Source of the DNA: Alphaproteobacteria bacterium
GTDB lineage: Bacteria > Pseudomonadota > Alphaproteobacteria > Rs-D84
DNA length: 5,180 nucleotides
Reading direction: 5' to 3'
NCBI GenBank assembly: GCA_029051085.1
Contig: JAIDLK010000019.1
Span: 1 to 5,180 of the forward strand
Under the pieces are notes generated by a model. The model had not been told where the DNA came from. It made no database searches and saw only the letters and a program-made list of their open reading frames with translations. Numbering within the stretch: the first letter of the stretch is position 1; each line of letters starts with the position of its first letter. The position numbers and the translations under genes were made by a program. This document shows positions 1 through 4,299 of this stretch, one piece after another.

Positions 1-1
1 C

Positions 2-37
2 CCGCATCAGATGTTTTTCCGCGGATAAGTGATGCGG
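2..37. repeat. Inverted repeat, 8-bp arms, upstream of the lipoprotein gene
   Basis: CCGCATCA at 2-9 is perfectly complementary to TGATGCGG at 30-37, with a 20-base loop that itself contains the palindrome CCGCGG (19-24). No T run follows on either strand, so it is not a typical intrinsic terminator. It could be the end of an upstream transcript, a processed RNA, or chance. All three forward frames are open at the left edge: frame 2 stops at 26-28, frame 3 at 30-32, and frame 1 runs on into the lipoprotein. The tail of an upstream gene may therefore lie here but cannot be identified. Confidence 0.35.
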
Positions 38-90
38 CAAAAAGCCGGGGTATTGGTCGCTTAGTATTTAAATGGAAAAAGGAGAAAATA

Positions 91-456
91 ATGAAAAAAC
101 TGTTTGTTTTGCCGATGGTGTGCGGCGCGTTGCTGGCGGGTTGCGGGAACAAAGACAATTCTGTTGATATCCTGGGCCAGAAGTGTGAAAAAATCGCGAC
201 GGGTGAACGTGGTGATTTCTTGGTAAAGTGCCCGGTTATTCCGGAACTGGATGCGGTTCGCAATGCTGAAAAAAATGCCATGTTCCTGTCTGTTGTGCCG
301 ACCGCGGAAGTGATTGCCGATGTTGAAAATGTATATATTGATGTTGTTCCGGCCGGTACAGTCGAAGGTATTGAGGCGGTATGTTATCGTTTCTTGGGTG
401 TAAATCCGAATGTTGATGGTGAAACGCTGTACGCGGTTGAGGTTTGCGAACAGTAA
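91..456 (+). CDS. Small lipoprotein of unknown function
   Basis: This encodes 121 residues. The start is well set: AAAAAGGAG at 76-84 lies six bases before the ATG. The N-terminus is a lipoprotein signal: Lys2-Lys3, a short hydrophobic stretch, then the lipobox Leu15-Ala16-Gly17-Cys18. Cys18 would be lipidated and become the first residue of a mature chain of about 104 residues, anchored in the inner or outer membrane facing the periplasm. Gly-Asn after the Cys gives no clear inner-membrane retention signal. The mature part is acidic and has four further cysteines (32, 47, 98, 119), enough for two disulfides in the periplasm. I recognise no domain. The frame is open upstream to the window edge, but the ribosome site and the signal peptide argue for ATG 91. 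It ends in its own terminator, so it is not in an operon with the gene downstream. I am sure of the gene and not of its function. Confidence 0.85.
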   Translation: MKKLFVLPMVCGALLAGCGNKDNSVDILGQKCEKIATGERGDFLVKCPVIPELDAVRNAEKNAMFLSVVPTAEVIADVENVYIDVVPAGTVEGIEAVCYRFLGVNPNVDGETLYAVEVCEQ

Positions 457-480
457 TCTCCGTCGTGAAAGTGTAAGGAA

Positions 481-504
481 AAGCCGTCTGCTAGGCGGCT
501 TTTT
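481..504 (+). terminator. Intrinsic terminator of the lipoprotein gene
   Basis: AGCCGTCT (482-489) pairs with AGGCGGCT (493-500) through eight base pairs including one G-U, with a three-base loop. A run of five T follows at 500-504. It lies 25 bases after the lipoprotein stop codon. Confidence 0.85.
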
Positions 505-513
505 CATATGGGG

Positions 514-541
514 AAAACAAAGCCGGCCCAAAATGGCCGGC
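514..541 (-). terminator. Terminator-like hairpin reading on the minus strand
   Basis: GCCGGCC (522-528) and GGCCGGC (535-541) form a perfect seven-pair, all-G/C stem with a six-base loop. Read on the minus strand, the stem is followed by TTTGTTTT (521-514). There is no T run on the plus side. The nearest minus-strand gene upstream is the ftsB-like gene ending at 1162, so this could end a long ftsB transcript running antisense through tspO. That is inference. Confidence 0.5.
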
Positions 542-576
542 CTGTGCGTCTTCTCAACTCCGAACAATATTATTAC

Positions 577-606
577 AGAAATTATTTGAAATTTCTAATG
601 TTTTTT
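577..606 (+). terminator. Weak AU-rich terminator-like hairpin
   Basis: AGAAATT (577-583) pairs with AATTTCT (590-596) around a six-base loop. After AATG comes a run of six T (601-606). The stem has only two G/C pairs, so it is weak. It could back up the terminator at 481-504 or end a small RNA from the gap; neither is shown. Confidence 0.3.
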
Positions 607-653
607 GCATGTCATGACCGAAAAGGTTCCTGTGTGTCCAAATATGGTGCAGA

Positions 654-675
654 TGGTATAATATAAAACATACCA
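654..675 (+). promoter_or_regulatory. tspO -10 box inside a palindrome
   Basis: TATAAT at 657-662 is a consensus -10 hexamer 25 bases before the tspO ATG, which would give a leader of about 19 bases. No good -35 is visible; TGTCCA at 635-640 with a 16-base spacer is poor. The -10 sits in one arm of an inverted repeat, TGGTAT (654-659) and ATACCA (670-675), separated by ten bases. Because the left arm is upstream of the likely start site, it would act as a DNA operator rather than an RNA hairpin. No regulator is identified. Confidence 0.5.
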
Positions 676-687
676 AAGGTGCAAAAG

Positions 688-1161
688 ATGAAAAAAATAT
701 TAAAATTCCTGGCTGCGATGATTCTGGCGTTTTTGCCCGGTTTTATCGGTGTGTTATTTACCCCAAGCGGTGCGTCCGATGCTTGGTATAATGCTCTTAA
801 CAAATCTGTTTTAACGCCGGACGGGTGGGTGTTTGGGGCGGCGTGGGCCGTGTTGTATGCGATGCTGGGGGTGGCGCTGTTTTTGATTATGAATACTGCA
901 CGCGGCGCGTCCGGTAAAACACGCTCCTATGTATTGTTTGGGGTTCAGATGATATTAAACGCGTTGTGGACTTATTTGTTCTTTGGAATACATATGACAG
1001 GATTGGCGTTTGCGGTAATTATTGCTTTGATTGTAATTTCTGTATGGATGATGCGCTCATTCCATGCTATTAACCGAGGGGCCGCCTATCTTGTAATCCC
1101 ATATCTTTTATGGTTGTTGTTTGCGGCGTATCTAAATGGTGCAATCTTGTATCTGAATTAG
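688..1161 (+). CDS. tspO: TspO/MBR family membrane protein (tryptophan-rich sensory protein)
   Basis: With the ATG at 688 the product has 157 residues, the usual TspO length. I chose 688 over the in-frame GTG at 679 because AAAGG (675-679) lies eight bases before it. Five hydrophobic segments fit the fold: about 5-25, 46-68, 81-98, 103-122 and 132-153. Family marks are Trp33-Tyr34 with Leu37 and Lys39 in the first loop, Trp47-Val-Phe and Trp53 with Leu56-Tyr57 entering helix 2, Gln87 with Leu90-Asn91 and Trp94 in helix 3, and Pro138-Tyr139 with Trp142, Phe145-Ala146 and Leu149-Asn150 in helix 5. The usual Pro-Pro before the first WVF is Pro44-Asp45 here. The family binds porphyrins and related ligands; in Rhodobacter it modulates photosynthesis gene expression in response to oxygen. 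Its role here is unknown. It has its own promoter. Its stop codon touches the stop of the convergent ftsB-like gene, with no terminator between them. Confidence 0.9.
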   Translation: MKKILKFLAAMILAFLPGFIGVLFTPSGASDAWYNALNKSVLTPDGWVFGAAWAVLYAMLGVALFLIMNTARGASGKTRSYVLFGVQMILNALWTYLFFGIHMTGLAFAVIIALIVISVWMMRSFHAINRGAAYLVIPYLLWLLFAAYLNGAILYLN

Positions 1162-1488
1162 CTAGATTCTAAGAATTTTGAATTTTGCATCCCCGATATT
1201 TAAATATTTCAGGCCCAGCTCCTGGATATAATCGGGGCTGTAATCCTGAATTAGCTCAATATGACGTGACAGGGTTGCCATTGTCTGCTGTTCCGCCGCC
1301 AGCTGTTGCTGTTCCGCGTTCAGGCGCCATATGTTCATGATAAATTTTTGAACATTAACCTCGCCCCAGAATATGCGTACAAACATAAATGCCGCAAATA
1401 TGGCAAACAGGATTCCAATCTTGCCGCGTATACTGCCGGACCATGCGCGGCCCAGAAAGCCAAATAAATTTTTGATTTTTTCCCACAT
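1162..1488 (-). CDS. ftsB: FtsB/DivIC-like septum formation initiator
   Basis: This encodes 108 residues from the ATG at 1488, with one membrane segment at about 23-41. A short polar and coiled-coil stretch follows (about 50-80, rich in Gln, Glu, Leu and Ala), then a C-terminal motif, Tyr83-Ser-Pro-Asp-Tyr, Glu90-Leu-Gly-Leu and a closing hydrophobic/basic tail. This is the architecture of FtsB, the small bitopic divisome protein that joins FtsL and FtsQ in the inner membrane and helps activate septal peptidoglycan synthesis. The N-terminus of about 22 residues is cytoplasmic. A start at 1497 would add three residues; neither start has a Shine-Dalgarno site. A -10 box placed so that transcription begins near 1488 suggests a leaderless mRNA starting at that ATG. 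It is divergent from dusB and convergent with tspO. The family call rests on architecture and C-terminal motif, because FtsB sequences are poorly conserved. Confidence 0.75.
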   Translation of the reverse strand: MWEKIKNLFGFLGRAWSGSIRGKIGILFAIFAAFMFVRIFWGEVNVQKFIMNIWRLNAEQQQLAAEQQTMATLSRHIELIQDYSPDYIQELGLKYLNIGDAKFKILRI

Positions 1489-1500
1489 GTTTGTCATTAT
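1472..1500 (+). promoter_or_regulatory. Promoter of dusB
   Basis: TTGATT (1472-1477), a 17-base spacer and CATTAT (1495-1500) make a plausible but imperfect promoter, each box matching 4 of 6 consensus bases. The predicted start at about 1507-1508 coincides with the dusB ATG. The -10 is almost the same DNA as the -10 of the divergent gene (1496-1501), and the -35 lies inside the ftsB-like coding region. Confidence 0.4.
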
Positions 1501-1525
1501 ATCACAAATGTTTGATGATAAGCAA
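1496..1525 (-). promoter_or_regulatory. Promoter of the ftsB-like gene
   Basis: On the minus strand TTGCTT (1525-1520) is followed, after an 18-base spacer, by a perfect TATAAT (1501-1496). Transcription would begin about seven bases on, at 1489-1488, which is the ATG itself. The -35 lies inside the first codons of dusB. Confidence 0.55.
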
Positions 1526-2431
1526 ATTTTTGCAGCACCTTTGGCCGGCGTTACAGACCGACCTTTTCGGCGCATTGTACGTGAGTTTGCGCCCAATGCA
1601 CCGATTGTAACAGAAATGATTTCATGTCATTCTTTGGTTGGCGGGCATAAAAATTGTCTGCGTAATTTTGACAGATATGATGACGAGGGGGCTGTCGGGG
1701 CACAAATTTTTGGTGCAGATGTTGCGCTTATGGCTGATGCGGCCCGCATATTACAGGATGCCGGGGCAAAGTGGATTGATATAAATATGGGCTGTCCCGT
1801 ACCAAAGGTTGCGACGCGCGCCGGGGCGGGGGCTTTTTTGATGCGCGACCATCGTTTGGCCGGAAAAATTATGGATGCGGTTGTGCGCGCGGTTCAGATT
1901 CCCGTCTCGGTAAAGACGCGGCTGGGGTGGGATGATTCGCACAAGGATTGGCGTGATTTAATTGGGATTGCGGCGGATTGCGGGGTACGATTTGCCGCGT
2001 TGCACGGGCGTACGCGGGCACAATTGTATCTGGGGCCGGCCGATTGGCCGGATGTTCATGGATGTCCTATACCGGTTATTGCAAACGGTGATGTTAAATG
2101 TGTGGCTGATTTGTCGCGTGCGAATGATTTGGGGTATTGTGGTGTTATGGTCGGGCGCGCGATGCTGGGGCGGCCATGGGTTATAGGCCAGTTGGCATCC
2201 GGTATGGATGCCCCGAGAGATGTTGGGGCGGTTGTTCGCCGGCATCTGGAATACTCTTTGGAATACTATGGCGAGCGAACCGCGATTCCGATGTTTCGCA
2301 AGCATGCCGCATGGTACAGTTCCGGTATGCCGAATTCTGCGGAATTTCGCATTCGTGTAAACGGGATTTCTGATGCGGATGAACTGCGACATGCAATTGA
2401 TGAATTTTGGGGTTGCGATTTTGCGGCATAG
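1508..2431 (+). CDS. dusB: tRNA-dihydrouridine synthase, DusB type
   Basis: This encodes 307 residues. It reduces specific uridines in tRNA to dihydrouridine in the cytoplasm, using FMN and NADPH. It has a TIM-barrel domain of about 240 residues and a helical tRNA-binding C-terminal domain. Visible motifs are Ala10-Pro-Leu-Ala-Gly-Val-Thr-Asp at the FMN site, Asn93-Met-Gly-Cys96-Pro with the catalytic Cys96, Lys136-Thr-Arg-Leu-Gly-Trp, His166-Gly-Arg-Thr-Arg, Ile191-Ala-Asn-Gly-Asp and Gly216-Arg-Ala with Gly221-Arg-Pro-Trp, which binds the FMN phosphate. The wording around Cys96 and the length fit DusB (the old NifR3 group). The frame is open back to 1373, and an ATG at 1487 is possible. I chose 1508 because homologues start just before the FMN motif and because a -10 box lies the right distance upstream for a leaderless mRNA. 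No Shine-Dalgarno is visible. It is followed after 38 bases by the rodZ-like gene, probably in the same transcript. Confidence 0.92.
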   Translation: MFDDKQIFAAPLAGVTDRPFRRIVREFAPNAPIVTEMISCHSLVGGHKNCLRNFDRYDDEGAVGAQIFGADVALMADAARILQDAGAKWIDINMGCPVPKVATRAGAGAFLMRDHRLAGKIMDAVVRAVQIPVSVKTRLGWDDSHKDWRDLIGIAADCGVRFAALHGRTRAQLYLGPADWPDVHGCPIPVIANGDVKCVADLSRANDLGYCGVMVGRAMLGRPWVIGQLASGMDAPRDVGAVVRRHLEYSLEYYGERTAIPMFRKHAAWYSSGMPNSAEFRIRVNGISDADELRHAIDEFWGCDFAA

Positions 2432-2454
2432 ATTCTATGATTGAAGACAACAGC

Positions 2455-2460
2455 AGGGGA
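2455..2460 (+). promoter_or_regulatory. Ribosome binding site setting the rodZ start
   Basis: AGGGGA lies nine bases before the ATG at 2470. The alternative in-frame ATG at 2437 and TTG at 2407 have nothing similar upstream, so this site decides the start. Confidence 0.6.
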
Positions 2461-2469
2461 TATATAGAT

Positions 2470-3333
2470 ATGAATGATAATATTATCAATGAAACAGAAG
2501 TGCACAATGTTGAAATGACGGCTGGTGAAATGCTGCGTAATGCCCGTACGACGGGGCGTCGCAAGCGCGAAATACCAACAATTGCAAAGCAGCTGTGTAT
2601 TCGTGAAGAGTTTTTGCAGGCATTGGAGGACGGTGATTATTCCGTAATTCCGGAGCCTGTGTATATTCTGGGTTTTGCGCGGAATTATGCCATGGAGTTG
2701 GGGTTGAATCCAGATGAGGTTGTTGCTAAGATTAAGCGTGAAATGGGTTTGGTGTCGGATTGTGCGCCCGAAGGTGACACGGCAGAGGGTGTGTCTTGTG
2801 TCGTACCCGGTGCTGCGGCCGGGATTGTTAACCGTGCGCTTGGCTTTGTGCGGCGTAAATGGAAATGGTTCGCAGGTGGCGCAGTGTTAATTGCGGCATT
2901 GATTATAGGGATTGTTATGTTGTCTGTATCTTTGAAAAAAGATGCTACAGATGTTGAGCCGACCGTTGTCGCCATAGAACCGACTCCTGTCGCAACAGAG
3001 CCGGCATATGCCAAGACTGTGCGCGAGCGTTTTGGAACAGAAAATCGTGAAAAGTCGAATGTTGTTTTACAGGCTGTTCAAGACGGCTGGGTAAAGATTG
3101 AAGATGCGCGTGGAAATACCGTCTTTAGTCGGGTTTTGGTCTCCGGTGATGTTTATTATGTACCGGAGGGTAACGGATACAAGGCTATATTTGGCAATGC
3201 TGGCGGGATTGATATATGGGCCAACGGCGTGTTAATGGAAAAGGCGGGGCCGGCCCATACGCGTAAGTCCGGGATTTCGTTAAGTCCTGAGAATTTAAAG
3301 CCTGCGGCGCCGACGGCCGCCGATGCGGAATAA
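2470..3333 (+). CDS. rodZ: RodZ-like cytoskeleton protein (helix-turn-helix, TM, DUF4115)
   Basis: This encodes 287 residues from ATG 2470. Residues about 16-92 form the N-terminal helix-turn-helix domain of RodZ: Gly19-Glu-Met-Leu with Ala25-Arg, then Leu-Glu-Asp-Gly-Asp-Tyr (52-57), Pro61 to Gly68, Arg71-Asn-Tyr-Ala and Leu79. In RodZ this domain faces the cytoplasm and binds MreB rather than DNA. A linker with Cys98 and Cys110 leads to a basic patch (Arg128, Arg129, Lys130, Lys132) and one membrane helix at about 134-154. A Pro/Glu/Thr-rich periplasmic linker (about 160-180) follows, then a C-terminal beta domain (about 198-275, Trp207, Gly225-Asp, Gly244 to Leu255) matching DUF4115. The protein links MreB to the elongasome and helps keep rod shape. 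The length is near the usual 280-340. It probably shares the dusB transcript, and a strong terminator starts right after its stop codon. Confidence 0.87.
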   Translation: MNDNIINETEVHNVEMTAGEMLRNARTTGRRKREIPTIAKQLCIREEFLQALEDGDYSVIPEPVYILGFARNYAMELGLNPDEVVAKIKREMGLVSDCAPEGDTAEGVSCVVPGAAAGIVNRALGFVRRKWKWFAGGAVLIAALIIGIVMLSVSLKKDATDVEPTVVAIEPTPVATEPAYAKTVRERFGTENREKSNVVLQAVQDGWVKIEDARGNTVFSRVLVSGDVYYVPEGNGYKAIFGNAGGIDIWANGVLMEKAGPAHTRKSGISLSPENLKPAAPTAADAE

Positions 3334-3361
3334 AAAACACCCGCCTTTTGGCGGGTTTTTA
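3334..3361. terminator. Bidirectional terminator between rodZ and the cysteine-rich gene
   Basis: ACCCGCC (3339-3345), TTTT loop, GGCGGGT (3350-3356): seven perfect pairs. On the plus strand the stem runs into five T (3356-3360). On the minus strand it is followed by G and six T (3337-3332). It therefore serves both convergent genes. The TAA stop of the minus gene overlaps the plus T run, and the rodZ stop overlaps the minus T run. Confidence 0.9.
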
Positions 3362-3937
3362 ATTTGTATAATAACAATTTCTGGTATATGTACCGGAACC
3401 GGTGCTGTCACTAAATGTTGTGCCCGATGGTATATAACATGATGTTATGGCTGTGCTGCCTGCGGCGGCGGTTGTGCCATACGTTCCACCGGATGACGGA
3501 CAACGCGTGCATCCCGTTGTTCCATTCGTTGAGGTGCCGTAATAGCCCTTGGCACAGCGATATTTTCTGCCGGTGTCGCAGTTCGCGCCACATGTGACAC
3601 TGTATTCGTAGCCTGTGTTTCCGGCTGTCCATTCTGTATCTGTGCAACCATTTTCGCATATGCAGTCGGTGTATGTAACATTTGTGCAAGGGCTGGTGAC
3701 TTTGTATGTTTCTAGCTTTCTGGTGCCGGAACATTTTGTGCAGGAGTTTGTTTGTACCGGTATGTTGACTCCATTAAGGTAGTAGCACGTACTGCTGTGG
3801 CCTGATGTGCAATATGATAGATTGCCATATGTTGTTGTGCTTGTTGTACATAGTGTGGATGTGGGACACGGGCCCTCGGCGCTTGCCAGTGTTGGCAATA
3901 TAAGCTGTATGGCTATTATAACCGTTTTAATTTTCAT
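3359..3937 (-). CDS. Secreted cysteine-rich repeat-like protein
   Basis: This encodes 192 residues. The start at 3937 is supported by AGGAG (3951-3947) nine bases upstream and by an immediate Sec signal peptide: Lys2 and Lys4, a hydrophobic core to about Leu17, and cleavage after Ala18-Ser-Ala20. The mature chain of about 172 residues holds 17 cysteines (24, 30, 43, 51, 66, 69, 84, 92, 94, 98, 116, 120, 128, 143, 146, 167, 188) and is rich in Thr, Ser, Gly and Tyr. Cys-x2-Cys pairs and the Cys-x-Gly-Tyr-Tyr-Gly segment near 128-134 recall EGF-like or ephrin-receptor/GCC2-GCC3 modules of disulfide-bonded surface proteins. I associate such proteins with uncultured gut alphaproteobacteria but cannot name a family. 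It probably works outside the cytoplasm. The odd number of cysteines leaves at least one free thiol or an intermolecular bond. Its leader carries a terminator-like hairpin and segments able to pair with its ribosome site. Confidence 0.8.
   Translation of the reverse strand: MKIKTVIIAIQLILPTLASAEGPCPTSTLCTTSTTTYGNLSYCTSGHSSTCYYLNGVNIPVQTNSCTKCSGTRKLETYKVTSPCTNVTYTDCICENGCTDTEWTAGNTGYEYSVTCGANCDTGRKYRCAKGYYGTSTNGTTGCTRCPSSGGTYGTTAAAGSTAITSCYIPSGTTFSDSTGSGTYTRNCYYTN
3892..3919 (+). promoter_or_regulatory. Possible antisense promoter inside the signal-peptide region
   Basis: TTGGCA (3892-3897), 16 bases, TATTAT (3914-3919) each match 5 of 6 consensus bases. Transcription would start near 3926 and produce an RNA antisense to the start and ribosome site of the cysteine-rich gene. 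It could reach the plus-strand terminator at 4047-4079, giving about 150 nt. Such matches arise easily by chance in AT-rich DNA. Confidence 0.25.
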
Positions 3938-3967
3938 TTGTTCAATCTCCTGTTGTTTTTCGAAATG

Positions 3968-3991
3968 AAAAACCACCAATCATTTGGTGGT
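3968..3991 (-). terminator. Terminator-like hairpin in the leader of the cysteine-rich gene
   Basis: ACCACCAA (3972-3979) and TTGGTGGT (3984-3991) form eight perfect pairs with a four-base loop. On the minus strand the stem ends in a run of five T (3972-3968). It lies only 16 bases upstream of the ribosome site (CAGGAG, 3952-3947) of the cysteine-rich gene, so either the promoter is squeezed downstream of it or it attenuates that gene. Confidence 0.6.
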
Positions 3992-4055
3992 CAGGAGGTT
4001 GACTACAATCTTACGAATTGTGTGCTTATTCAATATATTCGCAGCCCTCCTGACC
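3989..4055. repeat. Perfect 10-bp inverted repeat enclosing 47 bases
   Basis: GGTCAGGAGG (3989-3998) is perfectly complementary to CCTCCTGACC (4046-4055). The enclosed part has a smaller hairpin, ACAAT (4005-4009) with ATTGT (4017-4021) and a seven-base loop. The right arm can instead pair with 4060-4070, and the left arm overlaps three bases of the terminator stem at 3984-3991, so the structures compete. The 67-base unit could be an RNA stem, a palindromic repeat, or a small mobile repeat. Confidence 0.6.
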
Positions 4056-4079
4056 CGATGGGTTCAGGAGTTAGTTTTT
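4047..4079 (+). terminator. Plus-strand intrinsic terminator inside the structured region
   Basis: CTCCTGACCC (4047-4056) pairs with GGGTTCAGGAG (4060-4070), ten pairs with one bulged T and a three-base loop. TTAG and five T follow, ending at 4079. No plus-strand gene lies immediately upstream, so it implies an unseen plus-strand RNA or an antiterminator/terminator device. Confidence 0.6.
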
Positions 4080-4091
4080 CGTCTTAATAGT

Positions 4092-4113
4092 AAAAACGGC
4101 GCATCTGCGCGCC
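4092..4113 (-). terminator. Minus-strand terminator-like hairpin
   Basis: GGCGC (4098-4102) and GCGCC (4109-4113) form a five-pair G/C stem with a six-base loop. On the minus strand, one base later comes a run of five T (4096-4092). On the plus side no T run follows. It would end a minus-strand RNA made from about 4280-4120, where no gene is seen. Confidence 0.45.
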
Positions 4114-4158
4114 ATAGGTACTTATTCCGACGCGTAAGCAGAGGTAGTCACACCCCAT

Positions 4159-4175
4159 CACCGGAACGCCCGGCG
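4159..4175 (-). other. Hairpin favouring minus-strand RNA
   Basis: On the minus strand CGCCGG (4175-4170) and CCGGTG (4164-4159) form six pairs, one of them G-U, with a five-base loop. On the plus strand the same position would be an A-C mismatch. This weakly favours a minus-strand transcript. Confidence 0.3.
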
Positions 4176-4231
4176 ACAGTTCAAGTATATATCAGGTAAT
4201 AGCAGCTGTAAAGGATAAAAAGATATTCGGC

Positions 4232-4257
4232 AAGGGCGGATAAGAAAAATTGCCCTT
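4232..4257. other. Hairpin upstream of the uvrA promoter
   Basis: AAGGGC (4232-4237) and GCCCTT (4252-4257) are perfect six-base arms around a 14-base A-rich loop. No clear T run follows on either strand. It lies just upstream of the uvrA -35 box and may be chance or a regulatory site. Confidence 0.3.
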
Positions 4258-4261
4258 TCTC

Positions 4262-4289
4262 TTGAATTTTTCAATATTTCCGCTATATT
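4262..4289 (+). promoter_or_regulatory. uvrA promoter
   Basis: TTGAAT (4262-4267), a 16-base spacer, and TATATT (4284-4289, 5 of 6 consensus). Transcription would start near 4296-4300, leaving a leader of zero to four bases. The -35 lies in the short palindrome TTGAA-TTT-TTCAA (4262-4274). I see no alphaproteobacterial LexA box of the GTTC-N7-GTTC type here. Confidence 0.5.
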
Positions 4290-4299
4290 TTAATGTACT

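Larger units (their letters stand above)
3938..4299. other. Gene-free structured intergenic region, candidate ncRNA or cis-regulatory element
   Basis: These 362 bases lie between the divergent cysteine-rich gene and uvrA. I find no convincing protein. The plus-strand frame 3984-4199 would need a TTG start and gives a low-complexity basic product. A 40-codon ATG frame at 3965-4087 has no ribosome site and crosses two hairpins. What the stretch does hold is structure: a minus-strand terminator-like hairpin (3968-3991), a 10-bp inverted repeat (3989-3998 with 4046-4055), a plus-strand terminator (4047-4079), a minus-strand terminator-like hairpin (4092-4113), hairpins at 4159-4175 and 4232-4257, and the uvrA promoter. 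Long-range pairing is also possible between TGACTAC (4000-4006) and GTAGTCA (4144-4150). It does not match tmRNA, RNase P, SRP RNA or any riboswitch consensus I can recall. Confidence 0.6.

Noticed and set aside
61..567. A 168-codon minus-strand open frame over the lipoprotein gene
   Set aside because: It is the antisense shadow of a gene with a clear lipoprotein signal and ribosome site, and it spans that gene's terminator.
614..661. A 15-residue open frame upstream of tspO
   Set aside because: No ribosome site, and it overlaps the likely tspO -10 box, so it would not be in the tspO transcript.
1958..2392. Long minus-strand open frames inside dusB
   Set aside because: The plus strand encodes intact Dus motifs over this whole stretch; the other frames are shadows.
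3942..3983. A 13-residue leader peptide frame on the minus strand ending just before the cysteine-rich gene
   Set aside because: Its ATG lies in the loop of the hairpin, it has no ribosome site, and it shows no run of a regulatory amino acid.
3985..4055. A tRNA-like reading on the minus strand: a seven-base acceptor-like stem followed by ACCA
   Set aside because: There are no D and T arms in the right places and no GTTCGA-type T loop. The ACCA is part of the terminator stem.
3965..4087. A 40-codon ATG open frame on the plus strand
   Set aside because: It has no ribosome site, crosses two strong hairpins, and its end coincides with a terminator. The inverted-repeat structure explains the sequence better, though a palindromic-element peptide cannot be excluded.
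3984..4199. A 71-codon open frame on the plus strand
   Set aside because: It needs a TTG start without a convincing ribosome site at the right distance, and the product is basic with no domain. It runs through the terminators, so it is probably not coding.
4170..4299. SOS (LexA) box for uvrA
   Set aside because: I found no GTTC-N7-GTTC or GAAC-N7-GAAC pair in this stretch; the palindrome at 4262-4274 does not match.
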